This document shows positions 8,110-20,485 of a DNA stretch of 64,000 nt, piece by piece (position 1 is the first letter of the stretch; every line of letters starts with the position of its first letter). Under the pieces are notes generated by a model. It had not been told where the DNA came from. It made no database searches and saw only the letters and a program-made list of their open reading frames with translations. Made by a program: the position numbers and the translations under genes. The stretch covers positions 286,655-350,654 of the forward strand of contig NZ_JAHLMU010000001.1 in the NCBI RefSeq assembly GCF_018919485.1, in the 5' to 3' direction. This stretch comes from Psychrobacter sp. TAE2020 (GTDB lineage Bacteria; Pseudomonadota; Gammaproteobacteria; Pseudomonadales; Moraxellaceae).

Positions 8110-9801
8110 ATGAGTAACGAATATCAGTTTAAGCCGCATGAACAGCCGTTTATGGTGGGCTCGCCTGCTACCCCCGATCATCCTGTGCCCCGCAAGGTAC
8201 TCTATCTGCTCATCGGTATCTTTATTGGTTTGACCGCCAGCTTTCAAAACGGTCTGTTAGTAGCCAATCTAACTCAAATTCAAGGTGAAATGGGTCTGAC
8301 CCCAGTCGAAGGTGGCTGGATATCGGTCGCTTATAATATGACTAATGCTTGTATTACCGTCCTGCTATACAAGATACGTCAGCAGTTTGGTATGTCACTA
8401 TTTAGCAAAATTACTTTATTCTTTTTATTAACCGCCACTAGCATGCAGTGGCTAGTCAGTAGTGGCCTATTAACGACTACTACGGGCATCCAAATTGACT
8501 CTTATTATTTAGAAATTGTGGCGAGGGGCTTTAGTGGTGTGGTCGCTAGTGCTATGACTGTGCTATCGATATTTTATTGTCTGCAAGGAATGCCAGCAGC
8601 TAAGCGTATTAGTGGCTTAATTTTGGGCTTTGGCTTAGTACAGCTAGGTATTCCGTTATCACGTATTATCTCCCCTTACCTTGCGGTCGACGGTCAGCTA
8701 GAGAATCTATTTCTATTTGAGGTAGGCTTAGCGCTGATTTGCTTTGGCTTAATTAATATTCTCGAGCTGCCAGCAGGCATTACCGAAAAGGTATTTGAGA
8801 AACTCGATATTTTGAGCTTTGCCTTTTTTGCTAGTGGTTTAGCCGCATTATGCGTATTCTTCGTACAAGGTAGGATTCAATGGTGGAGCACGCCTTGGCT
8901 GAGTTATCCCCTTATTATCGCAGTGATTACTATTAGTATTGCGCTATGGATCGAAACTCATCGCAAAAATCCTATGCTACAAGTACGTTGGATGCGTAGC
9001 CGCAACATTATTGCTTTTATGATTACTGGTGCAACCATGCGAATTTTGCTGTCTGAGCAGAGCGTGGGCGCAGCAGGATTATTAGCCAACTTAGGCTACG
9101 GCAACGATCAATTGATTGCTTTTTATATAGTGGTACTGGCAGCCAGTGTACTAGCTTTAGCGATTAGTGTTTTTCGTACTAATGCGATGGAATTACGCCG
9201 ACCGGTTATCTTTGCGGTAGCATTGATTGCTTTAGGCGCTTGGATAGACACCGGCGTATCAGTGAACTCAGCGCCTTATATGTTTTATGCCAGTCAGTTT
9301 ATGATTGCCTTTGCCGCCATTTATTTTATGGGGCCGATGGTGTTTGAGGGTATGTTTCGTGCGCTGGCTAATGGCCCAGCCTACATCATTAGCTTTTCGG
9401 TGATCTTTGGTATCTCACAAACTATTGGTGGCCTTGCTGGTGCTGCTGCTATTCAGGCTTTCACTACCATTCGCACTAAGGTACATTATGCCGATATGGT
9501 TGGCACTGTAAATTTAGGCGATCCTGCGCTAGCGGGACAAGTGGCAGGGATACGTGGTGGCTTATTGAGCCAAACTACGGATTCAGCACAAGCAAGCGTT
9601 GCCGCAGTAGCACGAGTATTACAAGGCGTTCAGCAGCAAGCGACGGTCGCAGCTTATGATGATTTATTCTTTTTGATGGGTAGTATAGCGACTATTACTG
9701 TCATTATTCTATTGGTTAATTACTTATATTATCGCTATCATAAAATTAATCCATTGGCTAAAGAGCTGGCTGCCATTGCTAAAATGCGTGAACCAAAATA
9801 A
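8110..9801 (+). CDS. MFS multidrug efflux transporter, EmrB-like (DHA2 type)
   Basis: 563 residues, about 14 hydrophobic segments, with a cytoplasmic N-terminal tail of about 30 residues. The segment GGWISVAYNMTNAC near 65-78 matches motif regions of 14-TM drug:H+ antiporters. It sits 124 bases before an EmrA-like periplasmic adaptor, so the two should form a tripartite pump with an outer-membrane channel encoded elsewhere. The chosen ATG at 8110 lacks a strong ribosome site, so a slightly later start is possible. The substrate is unknown. Confidence 0.85.
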   Translation: MSNEYQFKPHEQPFMVGSPATPDHPVPRKVLYLLIGIFIGLTASFQNGLLVANLTQIQGEMGLTPVEGGWISVAYNMTNACITVLLYKIRQQFGMSLFSKITLFFLLTATSMQWLVSSGLLTTTTGIQIDSYYLEIVARGFSGVVASAMTVLSIFYCLQGMPAAKRISGLILGFGLVQLGIPLSRIISPYLAVDGQLENLFLFEVGLALICFGLINILELPAGITEKVFEKLDILSFAFFASGLAALCVFFVQGRIQWWSTPWLSYPLIIAVITISIALWIETHRKNPMLQVRWMRSRNIIAFMITGATMRILLSEQSVGAAGLLANLGYGNDQLIAFYIVVLAASVLALAISVFRTNAMELRRPVIFAVALIALGAWIDTGVSVNSAPYMFYASQFMIAFAAIYFMGPMVFEGMFRALANGPAYIISFSVIFGISQTIGGLAGAAAIQAFTTIRTKVHYADMVGTVNLGDPALAGQVAGIRGGLLSQTTDSAQASVAAVARVLQGVQQQATVAAYDDLFFLMGSIATITVIILLVNYLYYRYHKINPLAKELAAIAKMREPK

Positions 9802-9925
9802 CGCTAATCACTGTTGGTATACTTTGCCTTACTAGCTATCAATAGTGACTATTGGTTAATGTTTAATAGACCCTATTACTATAGAAGTTACTTTTTATGT
9901 TTATTCAAATTTTTAGGAGCGCCTC

Positions 9926-11266
9926 GTGAGCCCAGATAAAACCAATGGCACTGACAACAAGGGCCAACAAGCTCAGATGCCAACTGACGCTACAGCGCCA
10001 AAAGCCCCAATAGAGCCTAGTACTAGTTTAAGCAAAACGGTCATCACACCTACGCAAGACGATAACCTAACAGCAGAATCTAATGAGGTTTCGCCAGCTG
10101 CTGTTTCATCAACCACAGAGCCAGTGACCGCTGAAGCTGATCAGCCACCAATGCCACCTAAAGAACCTATCCCTAGTGCTGAAGGCTGGTCTCCTAAAAA
10201 GAAGTCTTATCTTAATTTAGGCTTGTTGATTGCGCTGATTATCATTGGGGTAGCACTGATACTCTATGCTTGGAAACTACCGCCTTTCACCCCGACTGTT
10301 CAGCAGACTAATAATGCCTTTGTCAAAGGTCAGACTACGGTCATTAGCTCGCAAGTATCAGGCTATGTCACTGAGGTCAATGTGGAAGACTTCGCCAATG
10401 TAAAAACTGGTGATCTGCTAATCAAGATAGACGATCGCACTTTTCAGCAGCAGCTAGAACAGGCTCAGGCCAATATTGAAGTAGCAGTCTCTAACCGCTC
10501 TAGCAACGAGCAAGATACTGGTACTAGTCAGGCGCAAATCGAGGCGCGCGAGGCTGACTTGTATAGTGCTAAGGTGAGTGTTGATAGCGCTCGAGAAGAT
10601 GTCAATCGCTATCAAGGCTTGGATTCTATCGGTGCTGTGTCAAAGGCAGAAGTGGCTCATACTAGAGCGCAACTGGCTAAAGCTCAAGCCGCCGTCCAGC
10701 AAGCCCAAGCTAATCTACAAGCCGCCAAACAAGCCAGCAAGAAGACCAGCGGTAATCGCTCATCACTAGATGCCAATATTAAAAATGCTGAAGCGGCAGC
10801 TAAGCAAGCACAGATTAATTTAGATAATGCTATTATTAGCGCTCCTGAAGCTGGACAGCTCAGTCAAGTCAGTGTGCAAGTAGGACAGTTCGTTAATGCT
10901 GGTACTCAGCTGATGTATATTGTGCCAAAAGGCGTATGGATTATTGCCAACTTTAAAGAAACCCAAGTAGCTAATATGAAGATAGGTGAAGGGGCTACGG
11001 TTCACGTCGATGCTCTAGGCGGGGTGAAGTTCAGTGGTCGTGTTAGTAATATTTCACCGGCTACTGGCAGCGAGTTCAGTGCTGGCGCTGCTAACCCAGC
11101 TACAGGCAACTATATTAAAATAGCTCAGCGTATCCCAGTACGTATTGACTTAGATCAAGGCCAAGCAGGTCTAGCACAGTTGCGTCCTGGTATGTCAGTC
11201 TCAGTGGATGTTGATACTAATGCTGGTAATGGTTCTAGTACTGAGGCTGGTACTGCTAACCGCTAA
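9926..11266 (+). CDS. HlyD/EmrA-family periplasmic adaptor (membrane fusion protein)
   Basis: 446 residues beginning at a GTG with AGGAG seven bases upstream. The first about 90 residues are a low-complexity Pro/Thr/Ala-rich cytoplasmic region, unusually long for EmrA. One membrane helix follows at about 97-117. A biotinyl-lipoyl half-motif (SGYVTEVNVEDFANVKTGDLL) is near 145-165, then a long Ala/Gln-rich coiled-coil hairpin at about 170-290, the second lipoyl half (APEAGQLSQVSVQVGQFV) and a beta-barrel. It pairs with the MFS gene upstream and is followed by a strong terminator. Confidence 0.88.
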   Translation: MSPDKTNGTDNKGQQAQMPTDATAPKAPIEPSTSLSKTVITPTQDDNLTAESNEVSPAAVSSTTEPVTAEADQPPMPPKEPIPSAEGWSPKKKSYLNLGLLIALIIIGVALILYAWKLPPFTPTVQQTNNAFVKGQTTVISSQVSGYVTEVNVEDFANVKTGDLLIKIDDRTFQQQLEQAQANIEVAVSNRSSNEQDTGTSQAQIEAREADLYSAKVSVDSAREDVNRYQGLDSIGAVSKAEVAHTRAQLAKAQAAVQQAQANLQAAKQASKKTSGNRSSLDANIKNAEAAAKQAQINLDNAIISAPEAGQLSQVSVQVGQFVNAGTQLMYIVPKGVWIIANFKETQVANMKIGEGATVHVDALGGVKFSGRVSNISPATGSEFSAGAANPATGNYIKIAQRIPVRIDLDQGQAGLAQLRPGMSVSVDVDTNAGNGSSTEAGTANR

Positions 11267-11315
11267 AAGTAGAAAAAATATTGATTATAATTAGCTGTTG
11301 GTAAAACTGATTAAT

Positions 11316-11366
11316 AAAAAGCCACTCGATAAGCCTTATTAAAATATGGCTTGAGAGTGGCTTTTT
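11316..11366. terminator. Bidirectional rho-independent terminator
   Basis: AAAAAGCCACTC pairs with GAGTGGCTTTTT, with an inner AAGCC/GGCTT stem. It lies between the convergent emrA-like gene and pdxH. Confidence 0.88.
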
Positions 11367-11475
11367 ACTGCTAAAAAAATCATTAAAAGTATAGCTTTTA
11401 AAGCAAATCATTAGAAACACATCGTTCAAAACAAAGTGTTAAAAATATGCTATTAGCTAACTAGCGCTTGAATGT

Positions 11476-12129
11476 TTATGGCAATAGACGCTTAGTAGTC
11501 CAGTCGGTACTATCCGCATCATGGCTATAGACAATACGGTCGTGTACCCGATTGGCGCGACCTTGCCAAAATTCAATCTCATTAATAGTAATCTCATAGC
11601 CACCCCAAAAAGCTGGAGTCGGCACCTTTTCGCCTTGTGGATATTCATTTTGTAGCTGTTCGAACTTATCTTCCATTAGCGCACGGCTAGCAACTACACC
11701 ACTTTGTGGTTGACTAACCCACGCACCGACTTGGCTGTCATGCGGACGCTTTTGGAAGTATTCAGCTGACTTATCAGCATCAATCTTAGCGACGTGACCA
11801 CTGATACGAATTTGACGTTCAAGCTCATGCCAGAAGAACAGTACTTCAGCGTTAGGATTTTCGGCGATATCTTGCCCTTTAGCGCTATCATAATTGGTAT
11901 AAAACACTACGCCCTTGTCGGTAATCTCGCGCATCAGCACAATACGTACGCTTGGCTTTTGGTCAGCACCGCAAGTGGCTAAGCTCATCGCATAAGGTTC
12001 TTTTACTTGCTGGTCAGTTGCTTCGTTAACCCAGCTTCTTAGCAGCTCAAATGGAGAGGCTGGCACTGACTGTTGATCGAGAGTACCTTTCTCGTATGAC
12101 AAACGCTGATCGGTGAAATCCATGCTCAT
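11476..12129 (-). CDS. pdxH: Pyridoxamine 5'-phosphate oxidase
   Basis: 217 residues, the normal length. It makes pyridoxal 5'-phosphate from PNP or PMP using FMN and O2, the last step of vitamin B6 synthesis and salvage. Family motifs are SVRIVLMREITDKGVVFYTNYDSAKG at about 58-83 (quoted only for location; key residues are the FMN-binding Arg and Lys), EVLFFWHELERQIRISG near 93-109, and the C-terminal WQGRANRVHDRI followed by the WTTKRLLP ending with the conserved R-L-x-P. It is followed by the shared terminator and is upstream-adjacent to glmM on the same strand, with a 96-base gap. Confidence 0.95.
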   Translation of the reverse strand: MSMDFTDQRLSYEKGTLDQQSVPASPFELLRSWVNEATDQQVKEPYAMSLATCGADQKPSVRIVLMREITDKGVVFYTNYDSAKGQDIAENPNAEVLFFWHELERQIRISGHVAKIDADKSAEYFQKRPHDSQVGAWVSQPQSGVVASRALMEDKFEQLQNEYPQGEKVPTPAFWGGYEITINEIEFWQGRANRVHDRIVYSHDADSTDWTTKRLLP

Positions 12130-12225
12130 AACTTATCCTTAGTCGGTTATTGATATTATTATTACTAGGTATAAAATACAGCTTGTTCATTATAGCTTAT
12201 ATCATGCAGCTAGTATGATCAGCTG

Positions 12226-13596
12226 TTAACTTAGCACTGCTTTGATATGATCAGCTAAGCCGTTGGCCATAACATCACACTCTATCTCATCGTCTGATTC
12301 AACCATTACTCGGATCATCGGCTCAGTACCTGACTGGCGAATAAGTAGACGGCCACGACCTTTTAAAGTCGCTGTTGCTTTATCAAAAGCGCTCACTAAT
12401 TCTGCATGAGCAAAAGGGTCTTGCATTTTTGCTAGACGTATATTGACTAGCTTTTGCGGCAATACTTCAAAACCTTCGGTAAGGGCACTCAAAGCCTTAT
12501 CTTGCTCTTGCATCACGGCTAGTACTTGTAAACCGGCGATAATAGCATCACCAGTACGGCTCTTATCTAAGCACAATATATGTCCTGAGGGCTCGCCACC
12601 TAGTATCCAGCCGTTAGCGTCTAGCTCTTGCATTACATAGCGATCGCCGACTTTAGCACGAGTAAAGCCAATACCGAGCTTTTGTAAGGCTAACTCTAAG
12701 CCCATGTTACTCATCAAAGTGCCCACTACCCCAGCGGCTTGTTGCTTACCTTGCGTCGCTAATAGATAGAGAATACCATCGCCATCGATTAGGTTGCCCA
12801 TTTCATCGACCATGACGATACGATCGCCATCACCATCGAGGCCGATACCGACATCAGCATTATATTCTATCACTGCTTTTTGCAAGCCTTCAGGATGGGT
12901 AGAACCACAATCAGCATTGATATTGAGACCGTCTGGTTTATTATTGATTGCTATTACTGTAGCGCCAAGCTCACGCAATACTCTAGGCGCTACGCTATAA
13001 CCTGCTCCATTAGCGCAATCTATCACTACCGTCAAATGAGCCAAATCATATTGATAAGGGAAGCTGCCTTTACAGAATTCTATATAACGGCCTTTTGCAT
13101 CATCGATACGATGGTTTTTACCTAAGTTTGCCGGATCTACTATGGGCATTAACTCGCTAGCATCTGCGCCATCTGCAGGGCTCATAATGGCCCTTAACTT
13201 GTCATTAATAGCGTTTTGCATCTCATCAGTTAGCTTTTTGCCATCTCCTGAAAACAGCTTAATACCGTTATCAAAATAAGGATTATGAGAGGCGGAGATA
13301 ACTACCCCTGCATCAGCATTAAAACTACGAGTTAAATGAGCGATAGCTGGTGTGGGTAGAGGCCCTAGCATATGTACATCGACCCCAGCAGCATTAAAAC
13401 CTGCTTGCAGTGCACCTTCAATCACGTAACCTGATAGTCTAGTATCTTTACCAATCACTACGCTAGGTCTACGGCTACTGTTGCTGTTTTCTATAAGCAC
13501 TTGTCCAGTGACGTAGCCTAGCTTTAAAATAAAATCAGGGGTGATAGGCAACTCACCGAACTTTCCACGAATACCATCAGTACCAAAGTAACTCAT
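12226..13596 (-). CDS. glmM: Phosphoglucosamine mutase
   Basis: 456 residues. It converts glucosamine-6-phosphate to glucosamine-1-phosphate for peptidoglycan and LPS synthesis. It begins with YFGTDGIRG. The active-site phosphoserine motif [15 protein letters not shown] has Ser103, the metal loop DGDGDR is near 242-247, and the sugar-phosphate loop [14 protein letters not shown] is near 427-440. All catalytic features are intact. It precedes pdxH on the same strand. Confidence 0.96.
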   Translation of the reverse strand: MSYFGTDGIRGKFGELPITPDFILKLGYVTGQVLIENSNSSRRPSVVIGKDTRLSGYVIEGALQAGFNAAGVDVHMLGPLPTPAIAHLTRSFNADAGVVISASHNPYFDNGIKLFSGDGKKLTDEMQNAINDKLRAIMSPADGADASELMPIVDPANLGKNHRIDDAKGRYIEFCKGSFPYQYDLAHLTVVIDCANGAGYSVAPRVLRELGATVIAINNKPDGLNINADCGSTHPEGLQKAVIEYNADVGIGLDGDGDRIVMVDEMGNLIDGDGILYLLATQGKQQAAGVVGTLMSNMGLELALQKLGIGFTRAKVGDRYVMQELDANGWILGGEPSGHILCLDKSRTGDAIIAGLQVLAVMQEQDKALSALTEGFEVLPQKLVNIRLAKMQDPFAHAELVSAFDKATATLKGRGRLLIRQSGTEPMIRVMVESDDEIECDVMANGLADHIKAVLS

Positions 13597-13819
13597 TATA
13601 TTTATATCCTTTTGCTAACTCATAAAAACGCTAAGACCTTGAGCATCAACATACTAAGACCTCTCTTATTAAACTATTTTCTAAATCTACTAGCTTATTA
13701 ATATTGTTTAAAGCGCTATAGTAGTAATCTGAGTTTAGAATTTTTAAAAAAACCATCATAACCTAAACCGCCAAAAACAACCTCTGTTATTGCTAAAGCT
13801 TACTTATTTTACAAAAAAA

Positions 13820-13855
13820 ACAGTCAACAATGTATAAGCATCGTTGACTGTCTGT
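13820..13855 (-). terminator. Rho-independent terminator of guaB
   Basis: Read on the minus strand, ACAGTCAAC and GTTGACTGT form a perfect 9-bp stem, followed by eight T. It lies just beyond the guaB stop. Confidence 0.88.
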
Positions 13856-13874
13856 ATCTGAGAGCTAATAAGAC

Positions 13875-15776
<1,902 letters not shown>

Positions 15777-17741
15777 CTAATGGCTATTACCTTTAACAAT
15801 AATACGTTCAACAGGTAAATATGAATTTTGCTCTTTATAGAGGTAGCTTAACATTTGCTCACGCACTGCACACTCTAGGGCCCAAGCATTTGCAGGCCCG
15901 TCAGAGGCCAAACTACCCCGCAGCTTGATGGTAGTTTCAGTGACTGATACCGTTAGTAGATCAGGCTCAGTCTCTCCATCCCACAGCTCATTGGCTTTGA
16001 CTAATTCAAAATACTTCTGACGAATAGCATCAATGTCAGCACCGTAGTCCACATATAAATAAACCACGCAAGTCTGATGCACATCAGTATGTGACCAGTT
16101 TTCTATATTTTCAGTGATAAGGTTACGCATCGGTACGATTAAACGGCGTTCATCCCAAGTCTTCAAAATCGCATAGGTATAGCGTAAGTCTTCTATAGTC
16201 GTCCACTCGCCATCCATCATCACTGTATCACCAATGCGTATCGGCTGAGTAATAGCCACTTGTAGTCCGGCAATAATATTACCTAAGCTTGGCTGTGCTG
16301 CAATACCAATAACCACACCAGCGATACCTGCTGAGGTTAGCAATGTAGTGCCTAGGCCGTCCATATTAGCGAACTCACTGAGCCCAATCCAAAAACTACC
16401 AAGAATCATGACAAAGATAAATACTCGTCGAAATACAGAGACATAAGTTCGTCGACTACGTACTTTGTCAAAATCCTCATCACCTAAGTTTTCAATTTGA
16501 AAATCTTGATAACGATTGGCAAAGAAATTAATAATACGAATACCTAGCCATAAAGTACTAAATACTAAGCCCACCCAAATTATAGGCCGAGTTGATGACG
16601 CTACTGCATCCAGATAAGGAAAGCCGCCAGATACTAAAGTAAATAATAAGGACAGGCTGATGGTAAATGTCAGCGGAACGGTTAGCTTATTGACAAAATC
16701 GGTCACTCCATTACGATTGCTATCATGAAAACTTCTACCTTTAGCGTTTAGGTACCAGCTAATAATTTTTCCGGTACCTTTACTAAGTAGCCAACCAAGC
16801 CCCACAGTTAATAAGAAAAACAAGGTTAATGCAAAGAACTCCCACAGGGTAATACTAAAGAACTTTAATTTCATCCATGACGGTAGATAGCGTTCAAACT
16901 TTTCCGGACGATACTGCTCATACAAATTATCGATATTATCAACAGTTTGTGCGGAAAACACCCAAACTGGAGCGCCATCATCTACCCTCACACGTTGTAA
17001 ATAAATAGGCACCCGACGTTCACGATAGTCAATATAGCCAAGCTGAATCGAGCGACGAGGCACACCCAAAACACTACTGTCATTACCTATAGGCGGTTCA
17101 ATCAACCCATCAGGGCGATCAGGTAACTCATCGAACACATAAAGCTTTTTTTCGTTTAACAAAAAGTCTAGACGCTGGCTCAATTCGATAGATCGATTAC
17201 GCTGCAAATCACTATCAATCAAGTTCATATTGAGCGCATAAGCCGCTAAGTCAAATTGCTGCTTCATAATAGCGGATTGAAAAAACTCCAGAGTCGCTAG
17301 CGGCGTTGATAGATTAGCAGGCTTGGCTAACACTGGCAGTCCTGCATTAAGCTCGTTTAATAAGTAGTAGCTTTGGTTATATTCTCCAGAGAGGCCCAAA
17401 TCTCCTTGCAAACTGCCAGCCTGAGGCACAGCGTTTTTTTCTGCTGGATTGAACATCTCGACAGCAATGTCGGAGGCGCTAACTCCTTTACCTTTGACAG
17501 TATCAATTTTTTCTTCGACATACGCAGTGAAGTTATCAGGCTGAGCGCTCAACTTATCAGCTGAGCTGTTTTGAGGATATTGTGTACTATTTGCAGCCTC
17601 ATTGTCTGCATATGCTGGTGCGCAGACTAAGCTCGATAGTAGTAGGCTAAAACTTAGCCACTGTAGCAGATAGCTTAGGCCTTGCCTAAGGTTAGCGTCA
17701 TTGTTATTAATTTCATCGATAGATTTATTAGAGATAGGCAT
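15777..17741 (-). CDS. Mechanosensitive ion channel, MscS family, with large N-terminal periplasmic domain
   Basis: 654 residues, much longer than MscS (286). A hydrophobic signal-like segment lies at about 24-45, followed by a periplasmic region of about 250 residues. Four membrane segments lie at about 295-480. The MscS pore and beta domain read GVVIGIAAQPSLGNIIAGLQ near 478-497, then IRIGDTVMMDGEWTTIEDL and VPMRNLITENIENWS. Such channels release solutes on hypo-osmotic shock. The large extracytoplasmic domain suggests regulation by the envelope, but I do not recognise its fold. An alternative start downstream (M at about residue 96) would lose the signal, so the long form is preferred. Confidence 0.88.
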   Translation of the reverse strand: MPISNKSIDEINNNDANLRQGLSYLLQWLSFSLLLSSLVCAPAYADNEAANSTQYPQNSSADKLSAQPDNFTAYVEEKIDTVKGKGVSASDIAVEMFNPAEKNAVPQAGSLQGDLGLSGEYNQSYYLLNELNAGLPVLAKPANLSTPLATLEFFQSAIMKQQFDLAAYALNMNLIDSDLQRNRSIELSQRLDFLLNEKKLYVFDELPDRPDGLIEPPIGNDSSVLGVPRRSIQLGYIDYRERRVPIYLQRVRVDDGAPVWVFSAQTVDNIDNLYEQYRPEKFERYLPSWMKLKFFSITLWEFFALTLFFLLTVGLGWLLSKGTGKIISWYLNAKGRSFHDSNRNGVTDFVNKLTVPLTFTISLSLLFTLVSGGFPYLDAVASSTRPIIWVGLVFSTLWLGIRIINFFANRYQDFQIENLGDEDFDKVRSRRTYVSVFRRVFIFVMILGSFWIGLSEFANMDGLGTTLLTSAGIAGVVIGIAAQPSLGNIIAGLQVAITQPIRIGDTVMMDGEWTTIEDLRYTYAILKTWDERRLIVPMRNLITENIENWSHTDVHQTCVVYLYVDYGADIDAIRQKYFELVKANELWDGETEPDLLTVSVTETTIKLRGSLASDGPANAWALECAVREQMLSYLYKEQNSYLPVERIIVKGNSH

Positions 17742-17911
17742 GTGCTGAGTATTTTTTTGAAAGGCTTGGATGTAAATTAAAGGAGTACGCCAAAAAAAGC
17801 CAGCATTAAGCTGACCTTATTTGTTAGTTGGCGTCTATCAAAATTCGCAGTAGCTAAGCCGAAGTTTTCACTAAAAGGCAAAGCTAAAGGGTAACTATTA
17901 CCTTGAGCTCA

Positions 17912-19375
17912 TTAAGCACGTCGCCATGTAGTACCGCTACGGCTGTCTTCTAACTCAATACCAGCGTCTTTTAGCTGCACCCGAATCTCATCGGCACGCG
18001 CAAAATCTTTATTACTTTTGGCATTGGTCCGTTCAATGATCAAATCATTGATAACGCCATCAGTGAGACTGTCATCGACCTTATCACCAATCACGGCTTG
18101 CAAAAACTGCTGTACTGGTTGCTGTAATATGTTTAACACTTGGGCTAAAGCTTTAAGCTGCTGCGCGCCCTGCCAAGCATTAACGACATCCTCAGCTTTG
18201 ATAGCTTTATTAATATCACGTGCCAGCCCAAACAGTATGCTAGTAGCCGCCGAGCTATTAAAATCATCATTCATCGCCGCTATAAAGTCTCGTCCAGCTT
18301 TACTAGCATAAGCGCTATTGATAATAGCTTCATCGAGCACCAATGGCTCATTGCGCAGCTGCTCAGCATTTTTTAAGGCTTGATATAATCTACTTAGGCT
18401 ATTATGAGCGTCATCTAAAGCCACATCTGAAAAGTTCACTTGGCTACGATAATGGCTCGATAATAAGAAAAATCTTACTGTTTCAGGTAAATATCTAGCC
18501 ATGACCTCACGAATGGTAAAGAAATTGCCTAGCGACTTGGACATCTTTTCGCCATCAACGTTAATAAAGCCGACGTGCATCCAGTTGCGTGCATACTCAC
18601 AGCCAGTGCTGGCCTCTGATTGAGCAATCTCATTCTCATGATGCGGGAACTGTAAGTCATGACCACCGCCATGAATATCAAAAGTATTACCTAAGCATTT
18701 GATCGACATCGCTGAACACTCAATATGCCAGCCTGGACGTCCTTGCCCCCAAGGGGATGCCCACTGCGGCTCGTTTGGTTTTGCCGCTTTCCATAACACA
18801 AAGTCAAATGGGTTGCGTTTAACGGTTTCAACTTCTACTCGTGAGCCAGCTTGCATCTCATCAAGATTGCGTTTGGAGAGTTTGCCATAATCAGCAAAGC
18901 TATCAACCGCATAATAAACATCACCGTTATCTGCCGCATAAGCATAGTTGCCATTAATCAAAATCTCGATCATCTGCTGCATATTATTGATATGATCAGT
19001 CGCGCGAGGCTCAGCATCCGGTGCTAGGCAACCAAGAGCATCAGCATCCTCATGCATCGCTTCGATAAAGCGTTGAGTCAAGGCCGCAATATCTTCCTTA
19101 TTTTCTAGCGCACGGGCGATAATTTTGTCGTCTATATCAGTAATATTACGTACATAGTTGACCTTATAACCCAATTGCGCCAACCAGCGTACTACCATAT
19201 CGAAAGCGACCATCACTCGGGCATGACCAATATGACAATAATCATAAACCGTCATTCCACACACATACATGCCCACTTTACCGGTGTTAAGCGCTGTGAA
19301 ATTCTGCTTTGCTCCTGTCATCGAATCATAAATAGACAGCTGCGACATGGCATCGGCAAGAGGTGTGGTGATCAT
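17912..19375 (-). CDS. cysS: Cysteinyl-tRNA synthetase
   Basis: 487 residues, class I synthetase. Zinc ligand Cys39 is in [18 protein letters not shown], with the HIGH motif at 48-51. The KMSKS loop [13 protein letters not shown] is near 277-289. A helical DALR-like C-terminal region and a short basic tail complete the family length. The first ATG has AAGG about ten bases upstream, and the alternative Met10 has no ribosome site. It charges tRNA-Cys. It is transcribed alone, divergent from the adenosyltransferase. Confidence 0.96.
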   Translation of the reverse strand: MITTPLADAMSQLSIYDSMTGAKQNFTALNTGKVGMYVCGMTVYDYCHIGHARVMVAFDMVVRWLAQLGYKVNYVRNITDIDDKIIARALENKEDIAALTQRFIEAMHEDADALGCLAPDAEPRATDHINNMQQMIEILINGNYAYAADNGDVYYAVDSFADYGKLSKRNLDEMQAGSRVEVETVKRNPFDFVLWKAAKPNEPQWASPWGQGRPGWHIECSAMSIKCLGNTFDIHGGGHDLQFPHHENEIAQSEASTGCEYARNWMHVGFINVDGEKMSKSLGNFFTIREVMARYLPETVRFFLLSSHYRSQVNFSDVALDDAHNSLSRLYQALKNAEQLRNEPLVLDEAIINSAYASKAGRDFIAAMNDDFNSSAATSILFGLARDINKAIKAEDVVNAWQGAQQLKALAQVLNILQQPVQQFLQAVIGDKVDDSLTDGVINDLIIERTNAKSNKDFARADEIRVQLKDAGIELEDSRSGTTWRRA

Positions 19376-19621
19376 AAAATAGCCTTGTAAGTGAAAGTAT
19401 TATTAAGAACAATATTAATGATAATAAAAAGTAAAGTACTAGCAGTTTACTATAAAGTCGTTAACTAGACGCTATTTGCGTGAACTTAAGCGCCTTAAAG
19501 CTGTTACCCTACTTTAATAGCAATGTATCTTAGCGAAAATAGCATTAAAATACTACAATGGTAGTGATAGTGCTAAACATCGACTGATAAATAGCTAATC
19601 ATAAACAAATAAGGAATAATA

Positions 19622-20248
19622 ATGGGCAATCGCTTAAGCAAAATTTATACTCGTACCGGAGATGATGGTACTACTGGCATGGCAGATGGTAGCCGTGTAA
19701 GCAAGGCTGATGACTTATTCAGTGTAATGGGTGATATCGACGAGCTTAACTCACATATCGGCTTAGTACGCGCTCACTTTGGCAATGCTATCGCCAATAG
19801 CTGTTTACCTGAGCGTTTACAACAGCAAGCTGCTACTGATTTTAATCAAGCATTAGTCGTTATCCAGCATTTACTATTCAATATCGGTGGTGAGCTGGCA
19901 ATGCCTGAGTATGAAGGTATTAATGCCACTCACATCGACTGGCTAGAGCAGCAAATCGATGCCATGAATGACCATTTACCGCCGCTAAAAGATTTTATCT
20001 TACCCACAGGCTCGCTGTTAGTCAGCCAACTGCATGTCGCTCGTACGGTTTGCCGCCGTGCTGAACGCCAAGCGGTGGTGTTACAACAGCAGAGTCCACA
20101 AGCCATTCGTAGTACAGCGGTAAGTTTAGTCAACCGCTTATCGGACTGGTTGTTTGTAGCAGCAAGATTCTGTACCGATCCTAAACAAGTCTCTGAGGTA
20201 TTGTGGGATAACCAAGTATTACAGAACTTGCCTAACCAACAAAATTAA
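19622..20248 (+). CDS. Cob(I)alamin adenosyltransferase, PduO type
   Basis: 208 residues. N-terminal KIYTRTGDDGTTGMADGSRV binds ATP, GDIDELNSHIGL is near 36-47, and the C-terminal half has RTVCRRAERQAV near 136-147 and LVNRLSDWLFVAAR near 165-178. All are diagnostic of the PduO/MMAB family, which transfers adenosine from ATP to cob(I)alamin. The ribosome site is AAGGAA. No cobalamin riboswitch-like structure was recognised upstream. A strong terminator follows. Confidence 0.94.
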   Translation: MGNRLSKIYTRTGDDGTTGMADGSRVSKADDLFSVMGDIDELNSHIGLVRAHFGNAIANSCLPERLQQQAATDFNQALVVIQHLLFNIGGELAMPEYEGINATHIDWLEQQIDAMNDHLPPLKDFILPTGSLLVSQLHVARTVCRRAERQAVVLQQQSPQAIRSTAVSLVNRLSDWLFVAARFCTDPKQVSEVLWDNQVLQNLPNQQN

Positions 20249-20302
20249 TTTAAAGCTACTAGCACTGATGGCTTGAATAACTGTATAAGTACTGCATAAG
20301 TA

Positions 20303-20360
20303 TAAGCCATAAAAAATGCTCACAACCTTTATAAGGGTTGCGAGCATTTTTTATGGCTTA
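20303..20360. terminator. Bidirectional rho-independent terminator
   Basis: A long stem, TAAGCCATAAAAAATGCTC pairing with GAGCATTTTTTATGGCTTA plus CAACC/GGTTG, between the convergent adenosyltransferase and lipoprotein genes. Confidence 0.92.
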
Positions 20361-20485
20361 AGATAACTATTAACTTAACGCTTAATTGATACTACCAACA
20401 TAAGCGCTAAGCCATTAACACCGATCATCAAAACCTATTACTAAAACCATCAATCGATAGTGGTTAATCAGCTATTGATAGCTTA

